This document shows, piece after piece, positions 35,801 through 46,682 of a stretch of DNA of 64,000 bases. Made by a program: the position numbers and the translations under genes. Source of the DNA: Tretioscincus oriximinensis (lineage: Eukaryota; Chordata; Lepidosauria; Squamata; Gymnophthalmidae); assembly GCA_022410635.1 (NCBI GenBank), contig JAJVDF010000019.1, forward strand, positions 4,248,811 to 4,312,810, read 5' to 3'. Under the pieces are notes generated by a model that was not told the DNA's origin, did no database searches, and saw nothing but the letters and a program-made list of their open reading frames with translations. Positions within the stretch are counted from its first letter, which is position 1. Each line of letters begins with the position of its first letter.

Positions 35801-38325
35801 TTCTGTTAAAATGCCCAAGGTGGTGCACACCCTTTATTTAGAGTGTCTTAAGTACCACTTTATGAGTGAATAGGACAACAGTAGGTCTATCTATTTTCAA
35901 AAAGGTCTATCACTGTCCTGGCCATTTTGGTATTTGTCCAATGCAGACTGAGCATGCTAGCAGAGATGTGGCCTTTCTGTTCTGCACCACAATACAGAAG
36001 ATCTAGACATGACACTATACCAGATCACTGCTGTGTGCAAAGCCAATGTAGTGCTTCTTAGTGGCTACATAAGGAATATGTTGTTAGAATTTCTTCAATG
36101 CTACCTGTGCCAGTNCAGCTTTGCACCTTTTTCTTCCATTTTTTAAAAAGGCCACACCTCTCTTTGGAGTGACATAATCACCAATTATTTACATCAGTTT
36201 CTTGTCAAGGATCATTAAATTCAGGGTTTAAAATATTTAATTCAAAATTGTACATAACTGGAAATGACTCACTAATGGACAATGGACCTTTGTTAAGGAG
36301 CTGCAGTATCCAATAAAATATGACACAGAATACAGGGAAAGTAGAGAAAATGACAGTGGATAACGGTCATAGAGTGATGTAATAGAATGAAGTCACCATT
36401 CCTTCTATCTCACTCATGTTCTTGAGATATAGATGTTTGGGAAGGGACACTTATGAGGTTGCTTCTAAATGGCAGCAGACAACCAGGGATTAATTTTCTT
36501 TTCTAAGAAATTCAGATTTATCTTCTATTTTCCAGACATTCCTCTGAGCTATGATCACTTCCATGCATCATCATGAAAGTGGTGTGCATTTACAGATAAT
36601 GCATATGTACTAGTTTGTTACAGTCTTCCTGGTAGGTACAATTATTCCCCCACCCAATCCCCGGGAAATTCAGGAGATTTATGTTCTGCTTCCTATGCCA
36701 TATTTCTCACATAAGAGAACTAGGAAATGCAAGATAAACTGAAACTGGCTTAACTTCAGCTATAGAACATTAACAAAAGAGCCCGCGAAAACCATATACC
36801 CAACTAAGGGAAGCATTTGAGTCTTAGATATACAGCCTTCAAAAAGAAGATCACCATAGAGATCTAAACAATTAACAGAAAACACATGAAACCAGAAAAA
36901 AGACAGAGATAAACACAAGCAGGTTTGGACTGTTTTCAGCTAGTAGCATCTATGGAACTTCCAGCTTTTTCACAATTACAGACCGGCTGTGCTTTCAGCT
37001 ACCCTCATTAACCTTTTCTGTGCTTGCTTCTTTTTTCTGCAAGTAGTAAAATCCTGAATATCAACCTGTTCCTCTCCTTCCTCAGCTATGATTCCAGAAG
37101 AAAGTTCTCCTGTGGCTCAGATAACTCTGGTAGGCCAGAAGCTGAAACCTAGCAAGTCTGAGTCCTTGCTGGATGAGGAAACATTTCGGACATTAATTTG
37201 AACTATGATCACTTCCATGCATCAATATGAAATGATGCATATTCACAGAAAATGCACGTGTGCTTGTTTGTGTGAGCTGATGAGCTTTTATTCCTAAATT
37301 TCCAGTGAGCTGCCAAAGAGCTTCTCAAATAAAGGTCTTTCTTGAGGCTGTCTGTTTATTCATTCAAAGGGTTATCTTTTGCCCTTTGCAAAGGAGACAG
37401 AGACTTCTCCACCATCCTCTTGACTTTTTGATAGTTGATAGATATCTAATGCTCAGTAGATAATTTGATACTGGGGATGAATATGACAGGAGACTCTGTG
37501 CTCTTCTGAAAACACTGCAAATTATGTCTGCAAGCGCAAGTACACTAAATTAAAAATGTGATTTGGAAGATACCAATCTGTATCTTGTGTATCTCTTTTG
37601 TGATTTATTGTGCTGGTGCTGCATATTTAATTTACAGTGTTTGCTGGGAAGACTGAAGATATATATGTTTTCTGTCGTGCTGGTGCTTGGTTGCAAATTA
37701 TCTGTGATGTCTGATACATTTGTAATATTCTAGCTTTGACATTTGTGCNGTGTGCTTTGTGGAGAAAGGTTTGACCACATTTGGAAATGGTCTTTATTCT
37801 ACAGTAAAACAAAAAAGATTCGCAGAAAAGGCAACAAAAAGTATTTGATGTTGTCATTGTGACAAAACAGAATATTATTGAAGCCCTTCCAGATAGATGT
37901 GGTTTCATTTCAGACTGCCACATCTGAAGTTGTTCTCAAAATCTGAGAGCTTTGTGCCATTATCTGATATAGATTAGCCATTAAACTCTTGGCACAAGCA
38001 AGGGCATGGTTGACAGTCTTTTGCCACGTTCTTCACTTCACTTGCATGTCAAGACTTCACTCCTCTGTCTTCTCTGCCTTCAGAATACTAGATAGTACAA
38101 GAAAAATTGAGTACAATTCTCAGATTATGGAATAGCTTCCCTATTGTGTGTCAGCATCTTGCAGTATACATTTGGGATCATTGCACTTAGGCCATGTTTG
38201 CACAAGCATAGTAATGTATATTAGGGATCTTTTGCAACATATCTACAACATATTAGTAACATATTATAACACATCACTTTAGGCATATGCAATCAGGGCC
38301 TTATTACCTTGAAAAACAATTTCCC
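32831..38325. other. No gene or recognised repeat
   Basis: About 5.5 kb of AT-rich sequence with only short open frames. Around 37870-37925 the phrase 'gcccttccagatag' resembles a foldback-element end, but no partner is seen. Confidence 0.4.
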
Positions 38326-38329
38326 TGTA

Positions 38330-38440
38330 TGACTTTCAGACTCTGTTGCTGTTTTTAGCATATCTGTTTTATGTTTTGTTTTTATTGTTGTTACGCACCC
38401 TGAGACCTTCAGATATAGAGCAGGATAGAAATATTATGAC
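38330..38440 (+). repeat. L2-like 3' end
   Basis: A T-rich UTR ('tgttttatgttttgtttttattg') is followed at 38397-38433 by 'caccctgagaccttcagatatag' and 'caggatagaaat', matching the tails at 8.2 and 21.8 kb. Coding sequence is absent. Confidence 0.55.
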
Positions 38441-38461
38441 TCATAGTAATGAATGATAAAT

Positions 38462-38560
38462 AACATCTCAGAAACTTGTAGCACCTTAGAGATTAGGCTA
38501 TGTGAGCTTTTGTAGTTAGATCTACTTCTTTAGATGCTAAGCAAGAACTTCCTTGGGACA
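38462..38560 (-). mobile_element. Half copy of the palindromic MITE
   Basis: 'gtagcaccttagagattagg', 'gtgagcttttgtag' and 'ctacttctttagatgc' correspond to one arm of the hairpin family (see 41871-42081). The second arm is not present downstream. It either represents a monomer or lost its partner. Confidence 0.55.
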
Positions 38561-38749
38561 GATTATATAAGNAGACAGGGTGCTGGAAATAACAACAGAT
38601 TAAAAAACAAACAAACATGTAAATGTAAGTGTGTGGGTGTGCTATTAGTCAGGTCAAATGCAGGTCAANTATAATAATTAATACTTCTAAGTGGAGGGAA
38701 AGTTCTCGTAAAAAGAAGTGCAAGTAGGCACAAATGTTACAGTAATATA

Positions 38750-38983
38750 CAGGGTGCTTCAAAAAAATGTAAACACACTTTGAACTTCCATAGAAAATTT
38801 ATTTACTGTTCTACAAAGTTAAATTTCAGGATTTCCCAATTTGTACAGTATTAACATTTGTTATTTACGTTTTATTTACAACGGACTTTAAGTTTTCTAA
38901 TTTCCTGAAATTTAACTTTGTAGAACTGTAAATAAATTTTCTATGAAAGTTCAAAGTGTGTTTACATTTTTTGAAACACCCTG
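38750..38983. mobile_element. Tc1/mariner-type MITE, TA target
   Basis: 234 bp between TA dinucleotides (38748-38749 and 38984-38985). Ends are cagggtgcttcaaaaaaatg and, inverted, cagggtgtttcaaaaaatg. Inverted similarity continues inward ('tttactgttctacaaagtt' against its complement), giving long arms. TA duplication plus 'CAGGGTG.TTCAAAAA' ends is typical of Tc1/mariner relatives. No transposase frame. Confidence 0.8.
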
Positions 38984-38985
38984 TA

Positions 38986-39195
38986 TATGCAGTAAAGTGG
39001 AGAAAAACTGGAGAAATAGTAGTCTATGAAAAGTGCTCTCAAGAGACACGCGGGGCTAAAACCAGGTCATATCTTCAATTGCAGGTGTGCAACAACCTGC
39101 ACGAGTCACGTGGTGACCACCATAGGTGGATGGGAGAAAGGAAGTGCAAGCCTGTGAGCGCCTGAGTGCAGCCTTCCCTCCACCCGGCCTGATTT
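38986..39195. other. Short unassigned interval
   Basis: Between the mariner MITE and the GAA tract. About 39040-39060 has 'agacacgcggggctaaaa', similar to 'agacacacgaggggctaaaa' at about 9274-9293, so a small dispersed repeat may be present. Confidence 0.35.
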
Positions 39196-39417
39196 GAAGA
39201 AGAAGAAAGAAGAAAGAAGAAGAAGAAGAAGAAGAAAGAAGAAGAAGAAGAAGAAGAAGAAGAAGAAGAAGAAGAAGAAAGAAGAAGAAGAAGAAGAAGA
39301 AGAAGAAGAAGAAGAAGAAGANAAGAAGAAGAAGAAGAAGAAGAAGAAGAAGAAGAAGAAGAAGAAGAAGAAGAAGAAGAAGAAGAAGAAGAAGAAGAAG
39401 AAGAAGAAGAAGAAGAA
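39196..39417 (+). repeat. (GAA)n tract, about 220 bp
   Basis: GAA units with GAAA interruptions mainly in the first 100 bp, one N at 39322. It abuts the 3' end of the minus-strand SINE and is best explained as its expanded (TTC)n tail. Long GAA/TTC tracts form triplexes (established from the human FXN repeat). Lys/Glu/Arg and Leu/Phe/Ser open frames here are artefacts of the repeat. Confidence 0.9.
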
Positions 39418-39719
39418 CTTGGTTCTTATACTCCGCTTTTCTCACCTTTCAAAGGGACTCACAGTGGCTTACAAGGATATATTTTCCCCNAAGGCTTCCA
39501 TTCTATCTTCCCCACCAGGCTGTGGTGGTTCCCATGTATCTACTTGCAGTCAGTTGCAATTTCTTACAATTCATGCTTTCAAATAGCTGGGTTGGCTAGA
39601 GCTACAGGCTAGTGGAAGGTGCTCACCCCTCCCCACGNCCCACACAGAGCTTCGAAANCCCATCTCCCAGGCGGGAGATAAATTCCTAAGNGACTNAGCT
39701 ATCCGTGCTGGGCTCTCCA
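39418..39719 (-). mobile_element. tRNA-derived SINE with (GAA)n tail
   Basis: Full-length minus-strand copy. The 3' end 'cttggttcttatactccgc' region (39418-39445) joins the GAA tract. The head with A-box-like (about 39686-39703) and B-box-like (about 39649-39661) motifs is at the right. The body matches the copy at 1-219 very closely. Confidence 0.8.
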
Positions 39720-40080
39720 TTGATTGGCAGAGGGCACGGCTTTGCAGGACACATTAAAAAAAGGAGCACGTTTTCAGTGTGCAGTGCCATGGGAGTTGAA
39801 AATGTCAGTTCTTATTAAACTCACTGCAAGGCAGGTTTGCAGTGACTGTATTGCTGACATACTGCTATTTGCAAGAGCCGCTGGGACGACGCTCTTATGC
39901 AGATTTCATTATGCCATGTGGATGCAGCCATAGATGTTAACTGGTATTTTAATATGTGTAGCATGCCACAAAAAATTATCATTGTCTCTTGTTGATGGAC
40001 TATAATTTATTGTTGAACTGCAATTCTACCACTTCCCTTTTAAAAAAAACAAGTTTTTTTGCTCAAAGATTGCCATTTTG
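39501..40080 (+). repeat. Second copy of the 0.6-kb direct repeat
   Basis: Partner of 1-597. Beyond the SINE, 39720-40080 matches 220-597, including 'ccgctgggacgacgctctta' and 'gccatgtggatgcagcc'. Sequences diverge completely after 40080. The 12-bp difference ('attcagtctctt' region) lies near 39985. Confidence 0.8.
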
Positions 40081-40845
40081 AGGTAAACAATGATAAATAA
40101 TGTCATATCAACCAATTCCAGTTATATCCTATTATTTGTTATCTAATTTTTCATCTTTATTCCCACCTAGGAGTTTTAGTGCTTTTCCCTTGCACTATGC
40201 TTTAAGCACCCACCAAAGATGTCTGGGTCATACAATGCAGACCCAATCAAGGTTGTATGTTCCATGGAAAAACTCACTTATAAGTGGTGATGAGCTATCT
40301 GAACACCTCAGACACCTTCTGAAGTAAGTGGAGCTGAGAGAGCTCTGAAAAGCTGTGACAAACTGAGGGTCACTCATTGCTTCACGAAGAAGTGCAAACT
40401 TGATCTGGCAAACTTCCATATAAGAGTCTGACATTCTAACCACAATATCAGACTCTCTTGAAGACTTGAATGTGGTCAGGAATGCTTTTGACTTTGACTG
40501 GCGTATCTGTTCTGCCCTTATCTGGGACAGAGATAGCCTGGCCATTGTGATTCATATGTAGATCATTCACATATTCTAACATGCTCTGTGTAAGAATACT
40601 CTTACATCTGCTCTGTAAGATGTCAGCCAAGTCACTGAAAGGGATGCTGTTTGGACAGACATATGTTTCTGCTTCAGGCCCTGATTACGTAAGCCCAGTA
40701 ATGTGCTTTAGGGATCTAATACATCCTATCCCTAACCCTACAACATCCTATCCCTAACACATCTACAACAAATTAGGTATGTTAAAACCTAAAGGACATT
40801 GCTGAGGCCTGTATAAACAGGAGCTAATTAATTGCACTGATTGCT
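40081..40845. other. No gene; two CCCTAA-like bits
   Basis: 'atccctaaccctac' and 'atccctaacac' at about 40727-40760 are telomere-like only by a few bases. Nothing else supported. Confidence 0.4.
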
Positions 40846-40859
40846 GGTTAGCTACTGGG

Positions 40860-41560
40860 ATAGATCTAAGGGTTTGCCGGTGACGGCCACCCCGGAAGTG
40901 ATACCAGACACATATTTTTAAAATGACAACAGAACATATTTATTAACACGCTAACAAGCATTCAAAACCTACATGCTTACCTGTAACAATATCGCAACCT
41001 GAAACCTTGCTAACTAAAGTGAACATAGAGCTTTCATTAACAAATACATTAAATAACCCAGAAGTGGAGGACAATAGCCCATGACTTTTTTTAAGCAGGA
41101 GTGCAGCAGCCACAGTATCCTGGCTGATTGTCCTAATCAGCCATTAAGGCCTGACCCGGGGACTATGCCCCACCCCGTGGCATTGGCTCCTGGCTGCCTC
41201 TCCCATGGTGAGGCAGCCCCACACAATTCTGCACAGTTCGAGCCGTCCAGCAGACACCACTAGCCCACAGAATGTGACATGGGTCCATGGCTGCCCACTC
41301 CTGTGATGAGCCAACCATGGCGAGCCATCCAGCAGATTCCAGCTGGTCCACCCTTTGTGGGCTCTGCTCAAGCCCCTGCTTGAGATGGCACCACGAGGAT
41401 CAAGGTGGTTGGATACGGCACTCAAGGAATGTTCCTGTGTATAGCCCCCCCTCCATGATTCAAAGTCGCATTTGGCTTTAACCCATCCAAAAAAGTAAGC
41501 TCCATGACCTTGAACCCCATAAGGGGCCCCTCCATACTATGGGCTAGTCAGGGCATTTAA
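40860..41560. repeat. GC-rich block of unknown class
   Basis: CpG- and C/G-richer than all surrounding DNA, especially 41100-41450. Contains a direct repeat 'gagcc(g/a)tccagcaga' at 41240 and 41322, and 'ggtgacggccaccccggaag' at the left. Its open frames (up to 93 codons) show no family features. It could be an uncharacterised LTR or SINE-like repeat or a small CpG-rich regulatory region. Confidence 0.35.
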
Positions 41561-41858
41561 TAAACAATTGTGATACCTTGAATAATATCCTAATGTTGGG
41601 ATCTCTGTATGGTAGCACCAACCTTGTGGAATGTCCTCCCTTCTGCTATTGTGAGGTGCCCAGAATTATAAAGTTATGTGGTATATTGAAGACTTTCACT
41701 TTATTATGGCATTCCTTGTCAATGCCTGTACTTATTATAACCCATTCAGTTTGAAAAATGTGTTTCATTATTTATTTCATGTGGTTTTTTGAGATGTGTT
41801 TGCTAAAAAAAAACTTGTGTACGACTTAAATATTTTTAAATAAGGAGCTGAATATAAC
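41561..41858. other. Short unassigned interval
   Basis: AT-rich; nothing supported. Confidence 0.4.
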
Positions 41859-41870
41859 TGTTTTAGATAA

Positions 41871-42081
41871 TCCAGCAAAGGGGCTAGCAGCACTTTGAGA
41901 CTAACTTGAGAAAAGTGGTTGGCATAAGCTTTCGTAGACAGGTCTACTTCTTCAGAGCATCTGAAGAAGTAGACCTGTCTACGAAAGCTTATGCCAACCA
42001 CTTTTCTCAAGTTAGTCTCAAAGTGCTGCTAGCCCCTTTGCTGGATTTTCTGCTAGACTAACACGGCTATTTCTCTGAAAT
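41871..42081 (+). mobile_element. Perfect-hairpin MITE with 12-bp TSD
   Basis: 211 bp. Left arm 41871-41956 and right arm about 41960-42045 are exact inverted repeats of about 86 bp around a 3-base loop (gca). An unpaired 3' tail, 42046-42081, contains 'tagactaacacggctatt' and ends 'tctctgaaat'. Flanks are identical: tgttttagataa at 41859-41870 and at 42082-42093. The family has at least four other copies here. The long TSD is unlike the 2-8 bp of usual cut-and-paste MITEs, so copying through a LINE-type route is possible. Confidence 0.8.
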
Positions 42082-42093
42082 TGTTTTAGATAA

Positions 42094-43975
42094 ATGATTA
42101 AAAAGAATTCCCTTTCCAGACAGTTCTTTCTGTTTTTGCCTGGATGATAAAAGGAATGTTTCCAAGCCTCTCCTCAGTCTTCAGAGGTCCCAAAAGATCA
42201 TGTATGACCTGTATTTACCAAAGGAGGCATTTGCCTGTAATTTTTTACTAACTGATCAGAGAAGAAAGTTTTGCATTTTACTATTTTCAGAANAGCTTAT
42301 GCATTTGGAGAATGCATTGGGGAAAATAATGTATATTATATGAGAACGTTCAATGCAAGTCTCCGATTTTGCTACCAGTTGAGTTTTCCTGTGTTTCAGT
42401 TTTTTCTTTTCCTTATCATCTCTCAGTAACTGTACTGTAAAATAAATGAACACCTTTCACAGTTAAATGTAACATTTACATGCCCTTCGCATCTTTCTTT
42501 ACACAGTCTGCATAAATCTAGATAAAGCCTTCAATGATCTATAAAGGAGAGCAATGGATATTTTCTTGCAAAGGATAGATGTATTCACCATCAAATGCCA
42601 ATCCTAAGTCAAAGAGCATGTAAATGAAGAACAGAATATCATCACTGTATGTACTCAGCCTCTGAGTAATATGTAGCTTAGTAATCGTCACAGATTGTCT
42701 TCACTATAAAACCTTTGTGGATGGTTTATGTGCATGGGAGAGGGGTTCTCTTTTATTCAAGTTGATAGTACATGGAAGAGTATTTCCTTGCAGAGTTTGT
42801 TAGGATTATTTCTTATTATTATTTATTTTAAATAAATGCATATATATGTCACTTTCCATTAAAACATAATCTCAAAATAATTTACACAATATGGAGAATA
42901 ATAAGATGAAAACCATTCCAACAATTTCCTCATGAGGAAACCTTAATCCCTACTTTTGTGCCAAAAGAACAGGCACATGGAATGATTATTTAAATTAATT
43001 CATTCATATTCACCTGTCATTCTTCATATTAAACACAAGTTGAGATGATGATGTTTTAAGCCAATATTCCCAAAGTATATAGGCTCAAAATGCACTAGGC
43101 CTTCTTCTGTTTCAGAAAGGAACCTAAGAGAACTGCTCTNCACAGGCCTTTCCAAGCCAGCATAGGAAAAAGAGGTGGCAAGATACTATCTAATAGCAAT
43201 TGTGAGGGACTCCTGTACTTCTATTTCAAAACTCATCACCCCAGAACCAGAATGTTCTAAGTCCCATTTTTTTTTTTATTTTTTAGGTCAGCAATTCAAA
43301 ATTTGTGGTTTCATTATCATGTCATCAGTTATTGATATGAGAAAGTAAACATTTCTATGTGGTTTGTCATGAGAAGAACCCTCTCAATGGCATGTTGTAT
43401 GCATCACTGTTGCATGCATCATGGTTGCATATACTTAACTTGTTGTAATGTGTGTGAGAGACAGAAATAATGATAAAATTCAGCTTAAATTCTTTCATTG
43501 CCTGTTATATAAAACAGAACATTATCATCATTTGACAGAATTAAAAATGAACTCCCAACACTCCTTGCGAACAGCGGGAAAATACTTATACAAAGATTTT
43601 ATGTCTTTCACTTTCTTTCTGGGAAACAAAATGGCTACTGGGAGAGTTGTCTTCTGCATAGAAAATCTCATTTATCAGTAGCTGACAGAACAATAAAACT
43701 AGGAACAATGAACCAAATCATAAGGAAATTCTGGAATAAACAAGTGCTGTTTGAATTCAGCCATCTCCAGTGTTCTGCATAGTTTCTCCTCTAGCTCCAC
43801 CTTCCACTTGGAAGCTCCAACTCTTGTACATCTCTAGGAAGAAATGAGATTGTCAGAACAAAAAAATGTTCTACTATGTTCCATGTTTTTGTTATGTTCA
43901 AATAAGTAGTGGTGTGACTGAGTCCTCAGATAGTAAATGTAAAGTTAGGCAATAACCATATTGTCAGAGGCTTGG
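42094..43975. other. No gene; possible LINE tail remnant
   Basis: About 42830-42910 ('tatatatgtcactttcc...aatctcaaaataatttacacaatatgg') resembles an inverted L2-like tail. About 43728-43765 is a fragment of the 'aacaagtgc.gt...gcagcc' MITE end. Otherwise unassigned. Confidence 0.4.
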
Positions 43976-43983
43976 ATTATAAA

Positions 43984-44357
43984 CAGCGGCAGCCACTGAG
44001 CGCTCCACAGGGAGTTCGGCGACAGAGTTATTTTGCCAATTTTTACCTTCATTAGTGGTTCTGTTTCCCCATGGGAACCATGATGTTTGGCGAACTCTGC
44101 CCTCCCTTCCCCCAACATGGCACTACTGGTGCCGCTCTCTTTCCCAGAAGTCAAGGGGATGGCTCCTTCTTCATTCCCATTGGCTGCTGGGAGAGAGGGC
44201 GTCATTGATAGCGCCATGTTGGGTGAACGGAGGGTGGAGTTCCCCCACCATGACGGTTCCCATGGGGAAATGGAGCCATTAATGAAGGTAAAANTTGTCA
44301 AAATAACTATGCGGTCTGTCACCGAATCCCTTGTAGAGCGCTCAGCTGACGCCACTG
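43984..44357. mobile_element. 374-bp hAT foldback MITE, exact 8-bp TSD
   Basis: Flanked by attataaa at 43976-43983 and 44358-44365, an exact match. Ends are cagcggcagccactgagcgc and, inverted from the right, cagtggcgtcagctgagcgc. Inverted similarity continues nearly to the centre near 44165 ('ttttaccttcatta', 'ccccatgggaacc', 'cccaacatggc', 'ctctttcccag'), so the whole element can fold. The 8-bp TSD and CAG...CTG ends place it in hAT (established feature). Its translated frames on both strands are mirror images caused by the palindrome. Confidence 0.85.
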
Positions 44358-44365
44358 ATTATAAA

Positions 44366-45848
44366 TATATTGCCAAGATTGTACCTTGGATTATCTGGCT
44401 GTAATGTAGCATGTTTTAAGTTATCCATTGTTAGGCATCACATAAATAAAAAACTGCTCTTTTATACCTAAGGAGCTAGCTGAGATTTGTCACTTGTTTG
44501 TTTTTAGCATTTCAAGGTGTTTTCAAAGAGAAATTAATGCCTCACTGGTTTTCGTGTCAATCTTGCATTCAAGATATTTTTGGGAGAAGGAACTTCTGCA
44601 AGGTAATTTCAATACCATACTTGGAACAAAATAAATGGGAATAAGCTTTGCAAGCTCCTTAAGTAGGTTTAGGACCACATCTGAAACATCACCAGAATGC
44701 CATTTGATCAATATTCTGATCCATAAATCTGTTTCACCAGAATATATGGATTGAACCTGCTTCAGTTCTTTTTGAATTCAAGTGGGTTAAAACTTGGAGG
44801 TGGAGATGTTGAAAAGGCCAACTCTTTGCAATTCATTACAGTCAGCAAAAATAATATAAAACTATTCTAGGAAAGTAATCTGAAGTATGCCGCCTTAGGC
44901 ATATTATCTGCAGGTATATATTCCCCAACCTTTTTTTTTTTGGCAATGGATGACAGAACTGTAAGAAAGTAAAAACCTTCAAGCAGTATAGCTGCTGGAT
45001 TCAGAGAACAGGATAAGTCACAGATTTGTGGATGCATGTTTTTAATTGTACTTGACTTGTCAACAGTAGTGTAATAGGTATTTTCTGTTTATATGATTTT
45101 TTATTTAAATGAGTTTTATCATTTTTGTCTGTCTGGTATTTTCAGAGCAGAAGCTGTACTTTTTAAGGGAATGGAATCCCCTGGCAAAGTCCTTCATAGA
45201 AATCTAAGTCAAAACCAGCTCTCTGCTTACTTTCAGTTTCCTTTATGCCCTTGAAAGATCACAGTCAATCACAGCTTATGCAAAAATGATACACATGAAC
45301 ACCTAGTGTTGGGTTTAGAACAAACAAAATAGCACAGTCTCTTCACTCCCAGTGGTANCATGGAAGAAAGGAGCATGTGGCCCTTCATAAGATAACTGCT
45401 TTATCAGTTTCAGTGAGTATGGAAGTGTTGATAACCTCCCATAACAAATATGCCTTTTCTTCGGCCTTGATATCTAGTTACATGAACATCCATTACAAGA
45501 AGGATGTGCACTATTGAGTAGTGTAAATAAGCCCACTAGTATTTCCTTTTCTGTAACTGTTTCAAGCCCTGTTTGCATAGATCTGCATTCACTTACCGGG
45601 CCTATGGCCTCAACAAGCCTTTTGGCTTTTTCAACTCCAAGAGTTATTCTTGGCATGCCAATAATATTAGTGGCATGAACAACAGTGGACATTGGACATT
45701 GTCATTGATTGTGCTTATGGAAAACAAAACCATGCGATATCACTTGACTTTAAATGATAATGTTATCATGAAGCAAAGTTCCTAGATGGCTTCATATTAA
45801 AAAAAAGTATCTTGCCTTATTTTGTGTAATNATATAATAAAATATCTA
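44366..45848. other. No gene or recognised repeat
   Basis: Unassigned. Confidence 0.45.
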
Positions 45849-45852
45849 GTTN

Positions 45853-46348
45853 GCATATTCATAGATGCATTCCCTTCTGAAATTCCCACCTGAGAAACCT
45901 ATGAAGCAAAAAAAGAATTTTTTAAAGTGTAAGAATTTTTGGAGTGCATCAGAAATTTGCATTTTTTTAATTTTTTTACAGAGTGGAGAGTGCCTTCAGA
46001 AACTGGCCCCGGTTGCCAGAGACCCCTAGTGGTGGTGCAGTGATTTAAAAAAAAATCAAAAATATTTTTTTTTNAAGTATGTGAGAAATTTTTAAAGTCC
46101 ATGAATTTTTTTTATTTTTTATTGAGGGGAGGGTGCCTTCAAGAGCTGGCCCCAGATGTCAGAGACCCCTGGTGGTAGTGCAGTGAATTTATCTAAAATA
46201 AAAAATTAGAAAAAATTAAAAAATCTTTTTTTTCCTCAGCAAAAACGTGGAAACATTTTTGGGGTGGCTACACCCCCTAGNAGAGCGGTGTAGACACCCC
46301 AAAACTGGGTTTCCCCCCCCTCAAAAAAGGTGTCATCTGGTCAGCCTA
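45853..46348 (-). mobile_element. hAT-like MITE, family 'gactgaccagat', 5'-worn copy
   Basis: The right end, read inward, is taggctgaccagatgac (46348 leftwards), as in 57219-57763. It contains two copies of a roughly 140-bp internal unit ('gagtgccttcagaaactggccc' at about 45988 and 'gggtgccttcaagagctggccc' at about 46129, each followed by 'agagacccct.gtggt'). Left-end sequence 'gcatattcatagatgcattccc' matches the inner right end of the 57-kb copy. The left terminus is missing, so no TSD. Confidence 0.65.
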
Positions 46349-46515
46349 ATGTAACAGACATAGCCACAGGCATCTGAAATTTTGTTTTCAAGGTCAGATA
46401 TTTATCCGAAAGACTGACTAGTTTGTGGTGTTTACCTTTTTGATACTGCATTGATCTCTGTTTTTTGATCAAGCTTCTTCTTTCTGTATATGTAGTTTAA
46501 TTTGTGGATAAAATC

Positions 46516-46672
46516 TAGGCTGACCAGATGACCACTTTTTNGGGGGGTGGAAACCCGGTTTTGGGGTGCCTTCCAGTTTTTGCTGAGGAAAATCTTTTTC
46601 AAAAAAAGATTTTTTTGATTTTTTTTTTNAAAAAATTCCTCAGCAAAAACCGTGACCCCAAAACCGGGTTTT
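46516..46672. mobile_element. Short palindromic copy of the same hAT-like family
   Basis: The left end taggctgaccagatgacc is followed by 'aaacccggttttggggtg', 'tttttgctgaggaaaa' and a T/A-rich centre. The right half mirrors this as 'ttcctcagcaaaaaccg', then 'ccccaaaaccgggtttt'. Flanks share taaaatcta (left part 46510-46516, right 46674-46682), either a TSD or a trace of a deleted right terminus. Confidence 0.65.
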
Positions 46673-46682
46673 GTAAAATCTA

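Noticed and set aside
39056..39586. Lys/Glu/Arg-rich and Leu/Phe-rich open frames
   Set aside because: Products of the 39.2-kb GAA tract running into a SINE; not genes.
40727..40760. Interstitial telomeric repeat
   Set aside because: Only two CCCTAA hexamers and a near match, not in tandem; too short to claim a telomeric origin.
43945..44404. Three overlapping open frames of 75-136 codons on both strands
   Set aside because: They lie in the palindromic hAT element and mirror one another, as expected from an inverted repeat.
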